Shown: one piece after another, positions 39,953 to 48,241 of the stretch | Numbering within the stretch: position 1 is the stretch's first letter | Layout of the letters: each line of letters begins with the position of its first letter | Source of the DNA: Kitasatospora sp052076145 | Lineage (GTDB): Bacteria > Actinomycetota > Actinomycetes > Streptomycetales > Streptomycetaceae | Reading direction: 5' to 3' | DNA: 64,000 nucleotides | NCBI RefSeq assembly: GCF_052076145.1 | Contig: NZ_CP197246.1 | Coordinates: 2,666,001-2,730,000, forward strand | Position numbers and translations under genes: made by a program | Notes under the pieces: generated by a model | Database searches by the model: none | The model's input: the letters and a program-made list of their open reading frames with translations, nothing else | What the model was told of the DNA's origin: nothing

Positions 39953-40804
39953 CTAGCTCTTGGCGGTCCTGCGCCGCAGCGCCAGCCCCGCCCCCGCCAG
40001 TACGGTCACACCCAGAGCGGCCGCCCCGGTCAGCAGCGGCAGCGTGGTGCTCCCGTCGGTGACGGCCCGGTCGCCAGCCGGCGCCGCGTCGAGCTGGAAG
40101 CCACCGCCCTTGCCCGCCTTGTCGTACGCCGAACCGGGCAGCTTGTCGCCGTACCGCTGGTGCACCAGCTTCTGGTACGCGGGCAGCGTGACCCCGCCCG
40201 CGCCGACCGAGCGGCGGGCCTCGTCGTCCAGCGGCAGCACCCGGCCACCGCGCAGCACGTACCAGGCGTTCAGCTGCGGCTCACGGAAGGCCGTGCCGCC
40301 GCCGGTGCTCGCCGCCCGCGCCGCGTAGTCCGTCTCGTCGGCGCCGGAGGCGATGTTGACCACCCGCCACGAGGCGCCGTCCTCGACCGTCCACACGGAG
40401 GCCCGCTGCCCGTCGGCCGCGACGGCCTCGCTGGCCACGAAATCCGGCCGGGCGACGGGCGCGCCCGCCTGACCGGCGACGAACCCAGCGTCCAGGGTGT
40501 AGACCGGCACGGTCGCGCCGGTCAGCCTCGGGGCTGACTGGCTCGCCGCCCGTGCTTCGTCCGCCGGGCTGATCGCCAGCGGCTGGGTGGGCGGCACGCC
40601 CTTGCGGGCGAAGAAGTGCCCGAGCTGCCCGAGGGTGGCCGGGGCGGTGGCCGCGCTCCGGGCGGCGGCCAGCTCGGCCGCGCTCGGGGCTGCCGGGGTG
40701 ACACCGTCGGCCGCCTGGGCGAGCGGGGCGACGGCCAGGCCCAGGGTGGTGGCGAGCGCGGCGGTGACGGCGGCGCGGCGGGTGAGGCTACGGATGTCGG
40801 TCAT
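39953..40804 (-). CDS. Secreted, C-terminally membrane-anchored protein
   Basis: A 283-residue exported protein. The N-terminus (TRRAAVTAALATTLGLAVAP, then LAQAAD) is a signal peptide with a likely AQA cleavage site. The C-terminus has a single membrane helix (LLTGAAALGVTVLAGAGLAL) and the basic tail RRRTAKS, like sortase substrates, although no LPXTG is present (only LPLLTG). The middle has strands such as ASVWTVEDGASWRVVNIASG and NAWYVLRGGRVLPLD. I do not recognise the domain. GAGGAG precedes ATG 40804. It follows the secreted cysteine protease gene by 10 bp, so the two are one operon; it may be a surface partner or substrate. Confidence 0.7.
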   Translation of the reverse strand: MTDIRSLTRRAAVTAALATTLGLAVAPLAQAADGVTPAAPSAAELAAARSAATAPATLGQLGHFFARKGVPPTQPLAISPADEARAASQSAPRLTGATVPVYTLDAGFVAGQAGAPVARPDFVASEAVAADGQRASVWTVEDGASWRVVNIASGADETDYAARAASTGGGTAFREPQLNAWYVLRGGRVLPLDDEARRSVGAGGVTLPAYQKLVHQRYGDKLPGSAYDKAGKGGGFQLDAAPAGDRAVTDGSTTLPLLTGAAALGVTVLAGAGLALRRRTAKS

Positions 40805-40814
40805 GGTCGTCTCC

Positions 40815-41483
40815 TCACGCGCCGATCCGGTACAGGGAGTGGGTCCAGGAGAACGAGTTGTTGCTGACGTAGTACCAGTAGTCGGCCCAGTTGTACCGGT
40901 TGTCCGAGGGCCACGGGTCACCCCAGTACACCCAGTTGTTGCTGACGTCGTAGCCGTACAGCACCTCCATGTGCCCGCCGCCCGAGCTCCACTGGATGCG
41001 GGTCTCGACCGGCCGGTTGGCGTCGATCTCGCTCTGCACCGTGGTGTAGCGCAGGTACCCGTTCACGTACGAGCCCGGGTTGATGCCGATCCAGCGCAGC
41101 GCGTTCTGCACGTCGTCCAGCGCGGCCTGGCTGTTGGGGCAGGTCGAGTTGATCGCGCGGCCGAACGCGGCGTTGCAGAACTGGTTCTGGCTGTAGGTGT
41201 AGCCGTAGTACGTGGCGATGGTGTTGCCACTGCCCGCCCAGCACCACTCGTCCTGCTGCTGCGCCTGCATGGTGATGTTGAGCTTGCGCCAGGTCGCGGC
41301 GGCGGAGGCCGTCGCGGTGCGGGGCTGCTGTTGCTGCTGGGCCTGCTGCAGCGTGCCGGCCTGGGCCTGTGGGGTGGCCTGAGCCTGGGCTGGAGTCGTG
41401 GTGGCTACGGTGAGGACGGGAGCGAGGACGCCGAGGGCGAGAGCGGCGACCGCTCTGCGCAGGGGTATCCGGGTAGCTGACAT
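40815..41483 (-). CDS. Secreted papain-like cysteine protease
   Basis: A 222-residue exported protease. A signal peptide (about residues 1-35, ending near AQA) is followed by a Gln/Ala-rich spacer to ~63. The catalytic triad can be placed: C81 in DEWCWAGSGNTIATYYG, H171 in GGGHMEVLYGYD and D189 in YWGDPWPS. The WCW-A pattern matches the papain-like C39/AvrRpt2 group. ATG 41483 (MSATRIPLRRAV) with GGAGG upstream was chosen over the longer frame to 41579. It is first in a two-gene unit with a membrane-anchored surface protein. Confidence 0.85.
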   Translation of the reverse strand: MSATRIPLRRAVAALALGVLAPVLTVATTTPAQAQATPQAQAGTLQQAQQQQQPRTATASAAATWRKLNITMQAQQQDEWCWAGSGNTIATYYGYTYSQNQFCNAAFGRAINSTCPNSQAALDDVQNALRWIGINPGSYVNGYLRYTTVQSEIDANRPVETRIQWSSGGGHMEVLYGYDVSNNWVYWGDPWPSDNRYNWADYWYYVSNNSFSWTHSLYRIGA

Positions 41484-41765
41484 GAGTTCTCCTCCTTGCG
41501 AGTCCGCAGGAGAGGGGGTGTGGGGGACGCGTCCGGACGCGTTACGGCAGAGCATCGACCCACGACGGAGCACGGTCAACGGATCCCGGAGCAGCCCTCA
41601 GGGCGCTGTGAACCGGGCCGTCGAGGTGTGAACGCGGCTGCTGTCAACGGCCCGTCCGCAGGACGTATGCCGCCCAGGCTGGTGACAATGCACCGCCCAC
41701 GTGTGAATATTCACGGTCAACCAGGCAGCGCAGCCGACAGGTAGACCGTCAGGAACGAGGGGCCC

Positions 41766-42695
41766 ATGCCGCACAGCGTCCAGCCCGATCTGGCGGCCGT
41801 GCTACGCACCGGCCCCTTCCACCTCGCGCTCCGGGCCGCCATCACCGCGCGCGGGCTCGCCCTGCACCGCGTGCAGCAGCACCTGGCCCAGCGCGGGGTG
41901 CACGTGGGCGTCACCAGCCTCAGCTACTGGCAGCAGGGCAGACGACGGCCCGAGCGCGCCGAATCCCTGCGCGCGGTACGGGTGTTGGAGGAGGTGCTCG
42001 ACCTCCCCGCGCACTCGCTGACCAGGCTGCTCGGGCCGCGCCAGTCACCGGCCGAGGCCAACTCCCCCGCCACCAGGCCCTACCGGGACCTGATCGCGCC
42101 CGCCGCAGCCGTCGACGACCTGCTCGCCACCATCTCCGGGCCGCGCGACACCGGCCTGCACACCATCACCCACATCGAACGCATCCGGGTCGGCGCCGAC
42201 CGCCAACTCCTGCGCCGGGACTCGCAACACGCCCTGCGCGCCCACCGCGACGGCATCGACCGCTACCTCGCCCTCTACCAGGGCGACCCCGGCTGCGACA
42301 TCACCCGCGTCACCGTCCGGGGCGAGGAGAACTGCCGCCCCGGCCGGGTCCGCCGCGACCCGGCCGCCAACCTGCTGCTCGCTGAACTCCTCCTCGACCG
42401 CCGCCTGCGGGCCGGTGACACCCACCTGCTCGGCTACGGCTTCGACGACGCCCCCGCACCCGCCCCCAGCTGCGAGTACGTCCGGGGCTTCAACTCCGGC
42501 GCCGGGCAGTACGTCCTCCAGGTGACCTTCCACCCCGACGCGCTGCCCGTCCGCTGCCACCGCTTCGCCAGCCACTCGCCGGGCCAACCACCGTACGAGA
42601 CCGAGGAGTTGACCATCGACGGGCACCATTGCGTCCACCTGGTGGCGAGCAGCCTACGGCCCTGCCTGCTCGGCATCCGCTGGGACTGGGAGTGA
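41766..42695 (+). CDS. XRE-like regulatory protein
   Basis: A 309-residue protein. The N-terminal ~75 residues resemble an XRE helix-turn-helix: LRAAITARGLALHRVQQHLA, VGVTSLSYWQQGRRRPERAES, then RVLEEVLDLPAHSL. The remaining 230 residues form an uncharacterised domain with RDTGLHTITHIERIRVGAD, LAEELLLDRRLRAGDTHLLG-like text and a closing VASSLRPCLLGIRWDWE. Proteins of this layout are abundant in streptomycetes and unstudied. GAGGGG precedes ATG 41766. It is divergent from the secreted protease unit, 280 bp away, and could regulate it. Confidence 0.65.
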   Translation: MPHSVQPDLAAVLRTGPFHLALRAAITARGLALHRVQQHLAQRGVHVGVTSLSYWQQGRRRPERAESLRAVRVLEEVLDLPAHSLTRLLGPRQSPAEANSPATRPYRDLIAPAAAVDDLLATISGPRDTGLHTITHIERIRVGADRQLLRRDSQHALRAHRDGIDRYLALYQGDPGCDITRVTVRGEENCRPGRVRRDPAANLLLAELLLDRRLRAGDTHLLGYGFDDAPAPAPSCEYVRGFNSGAGQYVLQVTFHPDALPVRCHRFASHSPGQPPYETEELTIDGHHCVHLVASSLRPCLLGIRWDWE

Positions 42696-42722
42696 CCGGC
42701 CCCTGAGGGATTCGATGCGCGC

Positions 42723-43565
42723 CTACCGGAAGTCGACCACCAGGCAGTCCTCGACCGGGCGGTAGCCGATCTTCTGGTAGATCGAGTTGCTGGTCGGGTT
42801 GGCGAGGTCGGTGTAGAGCAGCACCTCGGCCGCACCCTGCGCGACGGCGTGCGCCGAGCCCGCTGCCGTCAGCGCGCTCGCGTAGCCGTGCCCCCGCAGC
42901 TCCTTCGGTGTGAACACCGGCCCGACCCGCGACATCCCCGCCAGCACCGGGCTGACCCCGGCGAACGAGACCAGCCGCCCGTCGACCTCCCAGACGTGCA
43001 GCACACCCGCCGCAATCCGGCTGTCGACCTGGGGCCCGAAGTCCCTCATCGGGGCCCCCACCTCCGCCTCCGCAACGAAGTCCTCGTGCCACCCGATCAG
43101 GACCTCCCGGTCGGCTGCGGTCGCAAGCCTGGCCCGCCCCTGCGGCGCCGGGGTGGGGATCACCAACTCACCCAGCCGGTAAAGCCGTTCCTCGACCTGC
43201 ACCGAGCTCTCCCCCGGCCACCCGTCGACGAAGGCCCGCGCCTGGTGCTCCCCGCCGCCGACCCCTGGCAGCTCCTGGCCCGCCCCGCTCAGCAGCCGGG
43301 CCAGCTCGCCCGCGGCCTCCGGCGGCATCATCCCCAGCCGCACCGGGTGCGGCGGCGTCCGCGCGAACGCCCCCGCCACGGGCTTCCCCGGCCCGGCCCG
43401 CCACCACCCGAAGACGGGCAGCTGCTCGCCGTAGGCGTGCAGCCCGTCCTGCCGGAGGTTGTGGGTGAGTGTCAGCAGCACGGTGTTCTGCGCCGGGTGC
43501 GCCGCGAGGAACGAACCGGCCTCGGCATCGAATTCGTCCAGGGAGGAGCTCAAAGTCCAGGTCAT
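42723..43565 (-). CDS. GNAT-family N-acetyltransferase
   Basis: A 280-residue acetyltransferase. The N-terminal half is a divergent domain (NTVLLTLTHNLRQDGLHAYG). The C-terminal half is a clear GNAT core: ADREVLIGWHEDFVAEAEVG, VSFAGVSPVLAGMSRVGPVF, then the acetyl-CoA loop in TPKELRGHGYASALTAA and YTDLANPTSNSIYQKIGYRP. The substrate is unknown. It lies 50 bp downstream of the broken DUF255 gene, on the same strand. Confidence 0.85.
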   Translation of the reverse strand: MTWTLSSSLDEFDAEAGSFLAAHPAQNTVLLTLTHNLRQDGLHAYGEQLPVFGWWRAGPGKPVAGAFARTPPHPVRLGMMPPEAAGELARLLSGAGQELPGVGGGEHQARAFVDGWPGESSVQVEERLYRLGELVIPTPAPQGRARLATAADREVLIGWHEDFVAEAEVGAPMRDFGPQVDSRIAAGVLHVWEVDGRLVSFAGVSPVLAGMSRVGPVFTPKELRGHGYASALTAAGSAHAVAQGAAEVLLYTDLANPTSNSIYQKIGYRPVEDCLVVDFR

Positions 43566-43616
43566 GCCCCATCGTGCCCGGCCGCCCGGCCCTGACGCGC
43601 GCGAATTACGGGGTGG

Positions 43617-45682
43617 TCAACTCCAGCGCAGGGCCCCCAGCCGTTCGGCCAGCACGGCCGGGTCGGCGGTCGGTGCGTCGCAGGCGAAGTGCCGGCAGAC
43701 GTACGCCGCCGGGCGGCCGTCCAGCAGCGGACGGTCGGCCAGCAGCGGCACCTCCGTGCTGCCGGGTTCGCCGAGGGCGACGACCGCGCCGGGGGCGGTG
43801 GCGAGCAGCGCGATCCGGTGCAGGTCCGCGGTGGCCGGGTCACCGGCGGGGCCGACGACGGCGATCTCGCGGGGGCCGTCCGCCAGGGCCTCCGCGGCGG
43901 CCAGGCCCCAGCCGATGAAGCGGGGGGCCTGGGCGGCGAGGGCCCCGACGACGCCGAGAGCACGTTCGGCGGCGGTGCGGTGCAGCTCGGAGCCGGTACA
44001 GGCGGCGTACGTGAGCAGGGCAGCTGCGGCAGCCGTCCAGCCGGAGGGGGTGGCGTTGTCGGTCGGGTCCTGCGGGCGACGGATCAACTGCTCGGCATCG
44101 TCGGCGGTGTCGTAGAGGGCGCCCGACTCCGGGTCGGTGAAGTGCAGCAGGACGGTGTCGAGCAGCCCGCCCGCCAACCCGAGCCACTCGGCGTCACCGG
44201 TGACGGCGTACAGCGCGAGGAAGCCCTCGGCCGTGTCGGCGTAGTCCTCCAGCACACCCGCGTTGGCCCCGGCCCGGCCGTCGCGGGAGGTGCGCAGCAG
44301 CCGCCCGTCCTCGGTGAGGTGGACGGCGAGCAGCAGGTCGGCCGCCCGGACGGCGGCGGTGACGAGCTCGGGGCGGCCGAGCAGGGCGCCGGCCTCGGCG
44401 AGCGCGGCGATCGCCAGGCCGTTCCAGGCGGCGACGACCTTGTCGTCCCGTGCGGGGGCGGGTCGCTCGGCGCGGGCCGCGAGCAGCGCGGCGCGGATGC
44501 GCTCGTACGCCGCCATGTCCTCCGGGTCCGCCGGGTCGACGGGGAGTTGGAGCACCGAGCTGCCGTGCTCGAAGGTGCCCGTCACATCGAAGAGTTGGAC
44601 GGCGACGGCGGCGTCCGCGGCCCCCAGCACGGCGGTGAGCTGCTCGGGCGTCCAGGCGTAGTAGGCGCCCTCGACGGACTTCCCGGTGGCCGGGTCGAGG
44701 CTGTCGGCATCCAGGGCGGAGGCGAACCCACCCTCGGGGGTGCCGAGTTCACGCAGCAGGAAGTCGGCGGTCTCCAGGGTGATCCGGCGGGCCTGGTCAC
44801 TGCCGGTGGCGCGCCAGAGGTGCAGGTAGACGCGGAGCAGCAGGGCGTTGTCGTAGAGCATCTTCTCGAAGTGCGGCACGATCCAGTCGGCGTCCACGGA
44901 GTACCGGGCGAAGCCGCCACCGAGTTGGTCGTAGATGCCGCCGCGCGCCATCGCGTCGCAGGTCCGCTCGGCCATCTCCAGCGCGACGGCGGAGCCCGTC
45001 CGGGCGTGGTGGCGGAGCAGGAACTCGATCGCCATGGACGGCGGGAACTTCGGCGCGCCGCCGAAGCCGCCGCGCTTCTCGTCGAAGCTCCGGGCGAGCC
45101 CGGCGACGGCCTGCCGCAGGTCCGCCTCCGCGGGCGGGTGGTACGCGCCCTTCCCGTACACCTCGGCCCGCTCGGCGAGCTCGGCCCGCAGCCGCCCGGC
45201 GACCTCCCCGACCTCGTCCCGCCGGTCCCGCCAGGCCGCCGACACCCCCTCCAGCACCTGCCGGAAGGCGGGCATCCCGTGCCGTGGCTCGGGCGGGAAG
45301 TACGTCCCGAAGTAGAACGGGTCCTTCCCCGGCGTCAGGAAGACCGTCATCGGCCACCCACCTTGGCCGGTGGCCGCCTGCACCGCCTCCATGTACACCG
45401 CATCCACATCCGGCCGCTCCTCGCGGTCGACCTTCACCGCGACGAAGTGCTCGTTGGCGTACGCGGCGATCGCCTCGTCCTCGAAGGACTCATGGGCCAT
45501 CACATGGCACCAGTGAATTAGTAGAAGCATAAGTGGCAGGACGCATAGCCCACACTCAAGAGGATGGGCACGTCCCGCCGCTTAGCTTCATTCATCGCCT
45601 CCTCTCCCCATGGCCACCAATCCACCGGATTGGAAGCATGCTGGAGCAGGTACGGCGACGTCGCGTTCGCGAGTCGATTCAT
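43617..45682 (-). pseudogene. DUF255 (YyaL-like) thioredoxin-domain protein, split by a 20-bp insertion
   Basis: The gene exists in two frames. The 5' part runs from ATG 45682 (NRLANATSPYLLQHASNP, then VDWWPWGEEAMNEA) to VGYASCH, then reads into LCFY and TAA at 45518-45520. The 3' part is an open frame of 637 residues from about 45530, continuing HWCHVMAHESFEDEA. A 20-bp insertion at 45516-45535 (17 bp plus a duplicated GTG) causes the shift and falls inside the Cys-His-Trp-Cys motif. Family members, about 680 residues, combine an N-terminal thioredoxin fold with a six-hairpin glycosidase-like domain. The first ~49 codons have clearly lower GC3 than the rest. Confidence 0.88.
45516..45535. 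other. 20-bp insertion with 3-bp duplication in the DUF255 gene
   Basis: Between GTG (45513-45515) and GTG (45533-45535) sit 17 bases, AATTAGTAGAAGCATAA, absent from any sensible family alignment. Removing 20 bp restores the reading frame and a Cys-His-Trp-Cys-His motif. The segment is very AT-rich and its ends (TTA/TAA) are weakly inverted, so it may be an excision footprint. Confidence 0.7.
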
Positions 45683-45765
45683 ACCGGCATCGTCCCACGA
45701 GCCGGACCGCCCAGCCCGCAGCTTCCGCGAGTCGGACCAGGAGCGCTACCCCTCGAACTCGCCAC

Positions 45766-45984
45766 TCAGGGCCCAGGTGCCGGCCACTCACGCGCTGGCT
45801 CGTCATATCGATACTCCTCCGGCTCCCAGGCACGGAGCAGGTCGAGCAGCCCTGCGTCTCCGTCAACGTGCAAGGAGTCGGCCGGGACACGGTCGTACAA
45901 GTAGATGAACGCGCTGGGCGTGAACCGGGGGATGGCAGCGAAACCGTCGTAGTGGTCAGCGCTCGACAGGTCTCCGCATGTGGG
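45766..45984 (-). pseudogene. Remnant of an unrecognised gene (C-terminal fragment)
   Basis: An open frame of about 70 codons ends in TGA at 45766-45768 and reads FAAIPRFTPSAFIYLYDRVP, then LHVDGDAGLLDLLRAWEPEE and YRYDEPAREWPAPGP. It looks protein-like but has no start: the frame runs into the terminator of the MerR-type gene. Its lower GC3 resembles the adjoining 5' part of the DUF255 gene, so both belong to one foreign segment. I do not recognise the family. Confidence 0.55.
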
Positions 45985-46013
45985 GAAGCCTCGGGCCGCC
46001 GCGATCGCGGGGG

Positions 46014-46036
46014 CCGGCCCGCGTTCCGCGGGCCGG
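46014..46036 (-). terminator. 10-bp hairpin after the MerR-type gene
   Basis: CCGGCCCGCG (46014-46023) and CGCGGGCCGG (46027-46036) pair perfectly around TTC, 28 bp past the stop of the minus-strand regulator. Confidence 0.7.
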
Positions 46037-46063
46037 TCTCGTCGGCCGGGCGGGGCGGGTGGG

Positions 46064-46423
46064 TCAGGTATCGGCGTCGGGGCTCTGGCCGTGCTGGGAG
46101 CGGCGGAGCTGGTCGTTGATGCGCAGGGCTTCTTCGAGTTGGTCTTCGAGGATGACGATGCGGCAGGCGGCGTCGATGGCGGTGCCCTGGTCGACGAGGT
46201 CGCGCACGCGCATCGCGATGCGCAGTTGGTAGCGGGAGTAGCGGCGGTGGCCGCCCTCTGAGCGCAGTGGGGTGATGAGGCCCTGGTCGCCGAGGGATCG
46301 TAGGAAGCCGGCGGTGGTGCCGGTCATCTCGGCTGCGCGGCCCATGGTGTAGGCGGGGTAGTCGTCGTCGTCGAAGTTGCTGGCGGCGTCGGGAGTATGG
46401 GGTCGGATGGTTGCCGTGGTCAC
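46064..46423 (-). CDS. MerR-family transcriptional regulator (HspR-like)
   Basis: A 119-residue regulator. After a ~28-residue acidic start (NFDDDDYPAYT), the MerR winged helix is clear: MGRAAEMTGTTAGFLRSLGD, QGLITPLRSEGGHRRYSRY, then LRIAMRVRDLVDQG. A short coiled coil (RIVILEDQLEEALRINDQLR) follows and no effector domain, as in HspR. GTG 46423 with GAGG upstream was chosen; a much longer frame to 47050 reads through low-complexity sequence. It lies at one end of the Hsp18 block, and the long region upstream of it is full of ACTGC motifs. Confidence 0.85.
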   Translation of the reverse strand: MTTATIRPHTPDAASNFDDDDYPAYTMGRAAEMTGTTAGFLRSLGDQGLITPLRSEGGHRRYSRYQLRIAMRVRDLVDQGTAIDAACRIVILEDQLEEALRINDQLRRSQHGQSPDADT

Positions 46424-46458
46424 TGCACCTCTTCTTATTGTGTCCGGGGACGCGCTGA

Positions 46459-46492
46459 GGGGCCCCGGTGCCGTTGCGGCTACCGGGGCCCC
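46459..46492. promoter_or_regulatory. 11-bp hairpin in the leader of the MerR-type gene
   Basis: GGGGCCCCGGT (46459-46469) and ACCGGGGCCCC (46482-46492) pair perfectly, about 40 bp upstream of the GTG start. A second hairpin (CCGGCCC/GGGCCGG) lies near 46515-46530. They may attenuate transcription or block read-through. Confidence 0.5.
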
Positions 46493-46691
46493 GAAGGGTT
46501 TAACACCATCTACCGGCCCTTGGGCCGGGTTCCTTGTATCCGCGTCGCCCCGGGTGAGGGGGCCTGCGGGGATCGCGTATGCGTGACCGGAAACCACCGT
46601 CCTTGCCTTGGGGTCTACGGAGTCCGCCCGGGTGAATGCCTCACGGGCCGGGCGATCCTGATGGCGCTCTGTCCCTCCGTTCATCCTCTGT

Positions 46692-47118
46692 ACTGACCGA
46701 TTACTGCGAACTGCTCGGTACTGCTCACACGGGTACTTCTCGGTACTGCTGTGGCGGTCCTGGTGGTCCGCCGGGTCCGGCAGCCAGCCCCGTCGCCCGT
46801 CCTGCTCAACTGCTCGGCTTGGAACCCCACTGCCCGGACCTCCCAGCACGCGCGCCCGCAGTCCTGGCGCCTTCACTGGGATACCGCGTCCTGCGACTGC
46901 TGGCACTGCCCAACTCAACTTCACCTGCTGGTCATGCACTTGCTGAACTGCGGTACCGCTCAGCGGCGGCCCCTGATACCTGCGGGCCGCCCGGCCCGGC
47001 CACCGGTCCTGTCGCCTTACTGCACCATCCCTGGCTTCAAGACCCTGCAACCGTGCCGACCTGCAAACTTCTGTACTGCTGCCCGCCAGTTCGTGTCTGG
47101 CGAGTACCGCTTGACTGC
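46692..47118. repeat. Array of same-strand ACTG(C) motifs in a non-coding region
   Basis: ACTG occurs 14 times on the plus strand in 427 bp, at 46692, 46703, 46710, 46720, 46745, 46809, 46829, 46875, 46896, 46905, 46947, 47019, 47075 and 47114. Twelve are followed by C. Chance would give fewer than two ACTG. The reverse complement GCAGT is almost absent. Several extend to GGTACTGCT. Frames across it do not look coding. The pattern is like an iteron, centromere or multi-site regulator target; its identity is unknown. Confidence 0.6.
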
Positions 47119-47300
47119 GTCTACGAGAGAAACACTAACCACGGCGCCGGGCAATGTCTACTTCAGTCAGCATAGATTTTTCGGTGCCTGTCGGAGAGGT
47201 AGTCTTCGCCCGACGCGGGGGCCGCCGATCGCCGCACCCGCGCCCAGGTCGGACAACGTCGCGCCCAGCGGCTCAGGACACAGTGGATGGGAGGGGAGCG

Positions 47301-47525
47301 GTGGAAGAGCCGCAGGCCGCGCCGCAGGTGCGCGCCCCCGCCCCCAATACCCAGGCGTTGCTGGTGGCGGCCATCGCCGAAGCGGTCCGGGACCGGGACG
47401 AGCGGGGCCTGCGCAGGCTGCTGGCCCGCTTCGCCGAGCAGGCTGCCATCGCCGACCTTCCAGCCCTGCGTGACGCTCTCGATCTCGCCCGCTGTCGTCT
47501 CGGCCGGCCGTCGGCTCCCCGCTAG
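47301..47525 (+). CDS. Small helical protein of unknown function
   Basis: A 74-residue protein from GTG 47301, which has GAGGGGAG just upstream. After a ~15-residue Pro/Ala start it is almost all helix: ALLVAAIAEAVRDRDERGLR, RLLARFAEQAAIADLPAL and RDALDLARCRL. The longer frame from ATG 47154 adds an Arg-rich stretch with poor codon use and no good ribosome-binding site. No family recognised; helical proteins of this size next to regulators are often partners or antirepressors, but that is speculation. Confidence 0.55.
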   Translation: MEEPQAAPQVRAPAPNTQALLVAAIAEAVRDRDERGLRRLLARFAEQAAIADLPALRDALDLARCRLGRPSAPR

Positions 47526-47917
47526 CCGCATCTGCACCGGGCGCGTTACTCGGGTGCCACGCGCGGACAGTGCGATCACCAGACCAGGGGGCCGCTTCGG
47601 CCGCCTCGAGCGAAGTGTCATGTCGTTGGATGCGCCAGCGCACGGTCGGGTGTGCGCTGCGGGACTGCCCCTTCGCTCGGCTGGGGGTCTTGTCGCCCGC
47701 CTGCAGGTTGTTCCAACGAGGGCGGACCGTCGTGGACCGGATTCTCGCAAACCGGATGTGCTTCGCCTCTTGATCGACGTCCAGGGGCGGGCTCAACGTC
47801 GACGGCGCTCGGGAGGGACCCGAGCCAAGCTGGCCTGGCGGCTCCTGACCAGGGGCGGCTGACCTTGCCGGGAGCCACCGACGCGGCCCTGCGGCTTCCT
47901 GTCGCGCCGGCGGGCGC
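47526..47917. other. Gap without a supported gene
   Basis: About 390 bp with several overlapping short open frames on both strands, none with a good ribosome-binding site or normal codon use. No hairpin stands out. Confidence 0.5.
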
Positions 47918-48241
47918 CTACGGTGCGGCCCTCGTTTCCGGCTGGTTTGGCATCACACTGACGCGTTGGTGGGCCAGGGCCTGCCGGATGGCCTGGAGCC
48001 TGGCCAGGCACGTGTCGATATCGCTCATCGCCACCCCGGTTTCGGCGCGCAGGCGGGCCCGGGTTCGGGCGAGCTGGTCTTCCAGGTGCTGCCTGCGGTC
48101 GGCGGCGTAGGTGGCGGCTTCGAGGGCCGGGTGGTTCAGCACGTTGCTCGCGCCGGCCTCGCCCGGAAGGTCGCGCAGCGCGGGGGCGGGCTGGTGCGCG
48201 TCGCACCGGCTGCCGTCAGGAGCGGTGGTGGTTGCTGTCAT
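47918..48241 (-). CDS. Hypothetical protein downstream of the RheA-like gene
   Basis: A 107-residue protein from ATG 48241, overlapping the end of the RheA-like gene by 26 bp. After a short polar start (TTTAPDGSRCDAHQPAPALR) it has LNHPALEAATYAADRRQHLE, a coiled-coil-like DQLARTRARLRAETGVA and SDIDTCLARLQAIRQALAHQ. No domain recognised. The overlap makes it part of the regulator's operon and so of the Hsp18 block. Confidence 0.65.
   Translation of the reverse strand: MTATTTAPDGSRCDAHQPAPALRDLPGEAGASNVLNHPALEAATYAADRRQHLEDQLARTRARLRAETGVAMSDIDTCLARLQAIRQALAHQRVSVMPNQPETRAAP

Noticed and set aside
45588..45890. 100-residue minus-strand frame
   Set aside because: It spans two better-supported frames (gene remnant and DUF255 5' part) in the wrong frame.
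46064..47050. 328-residue version of the MerR-type protein
   Set aside because: The N-terminal 209 codons lack domain resemblance and cross the ACTGC array; GTG 46423 has a good ribosome-binding site.
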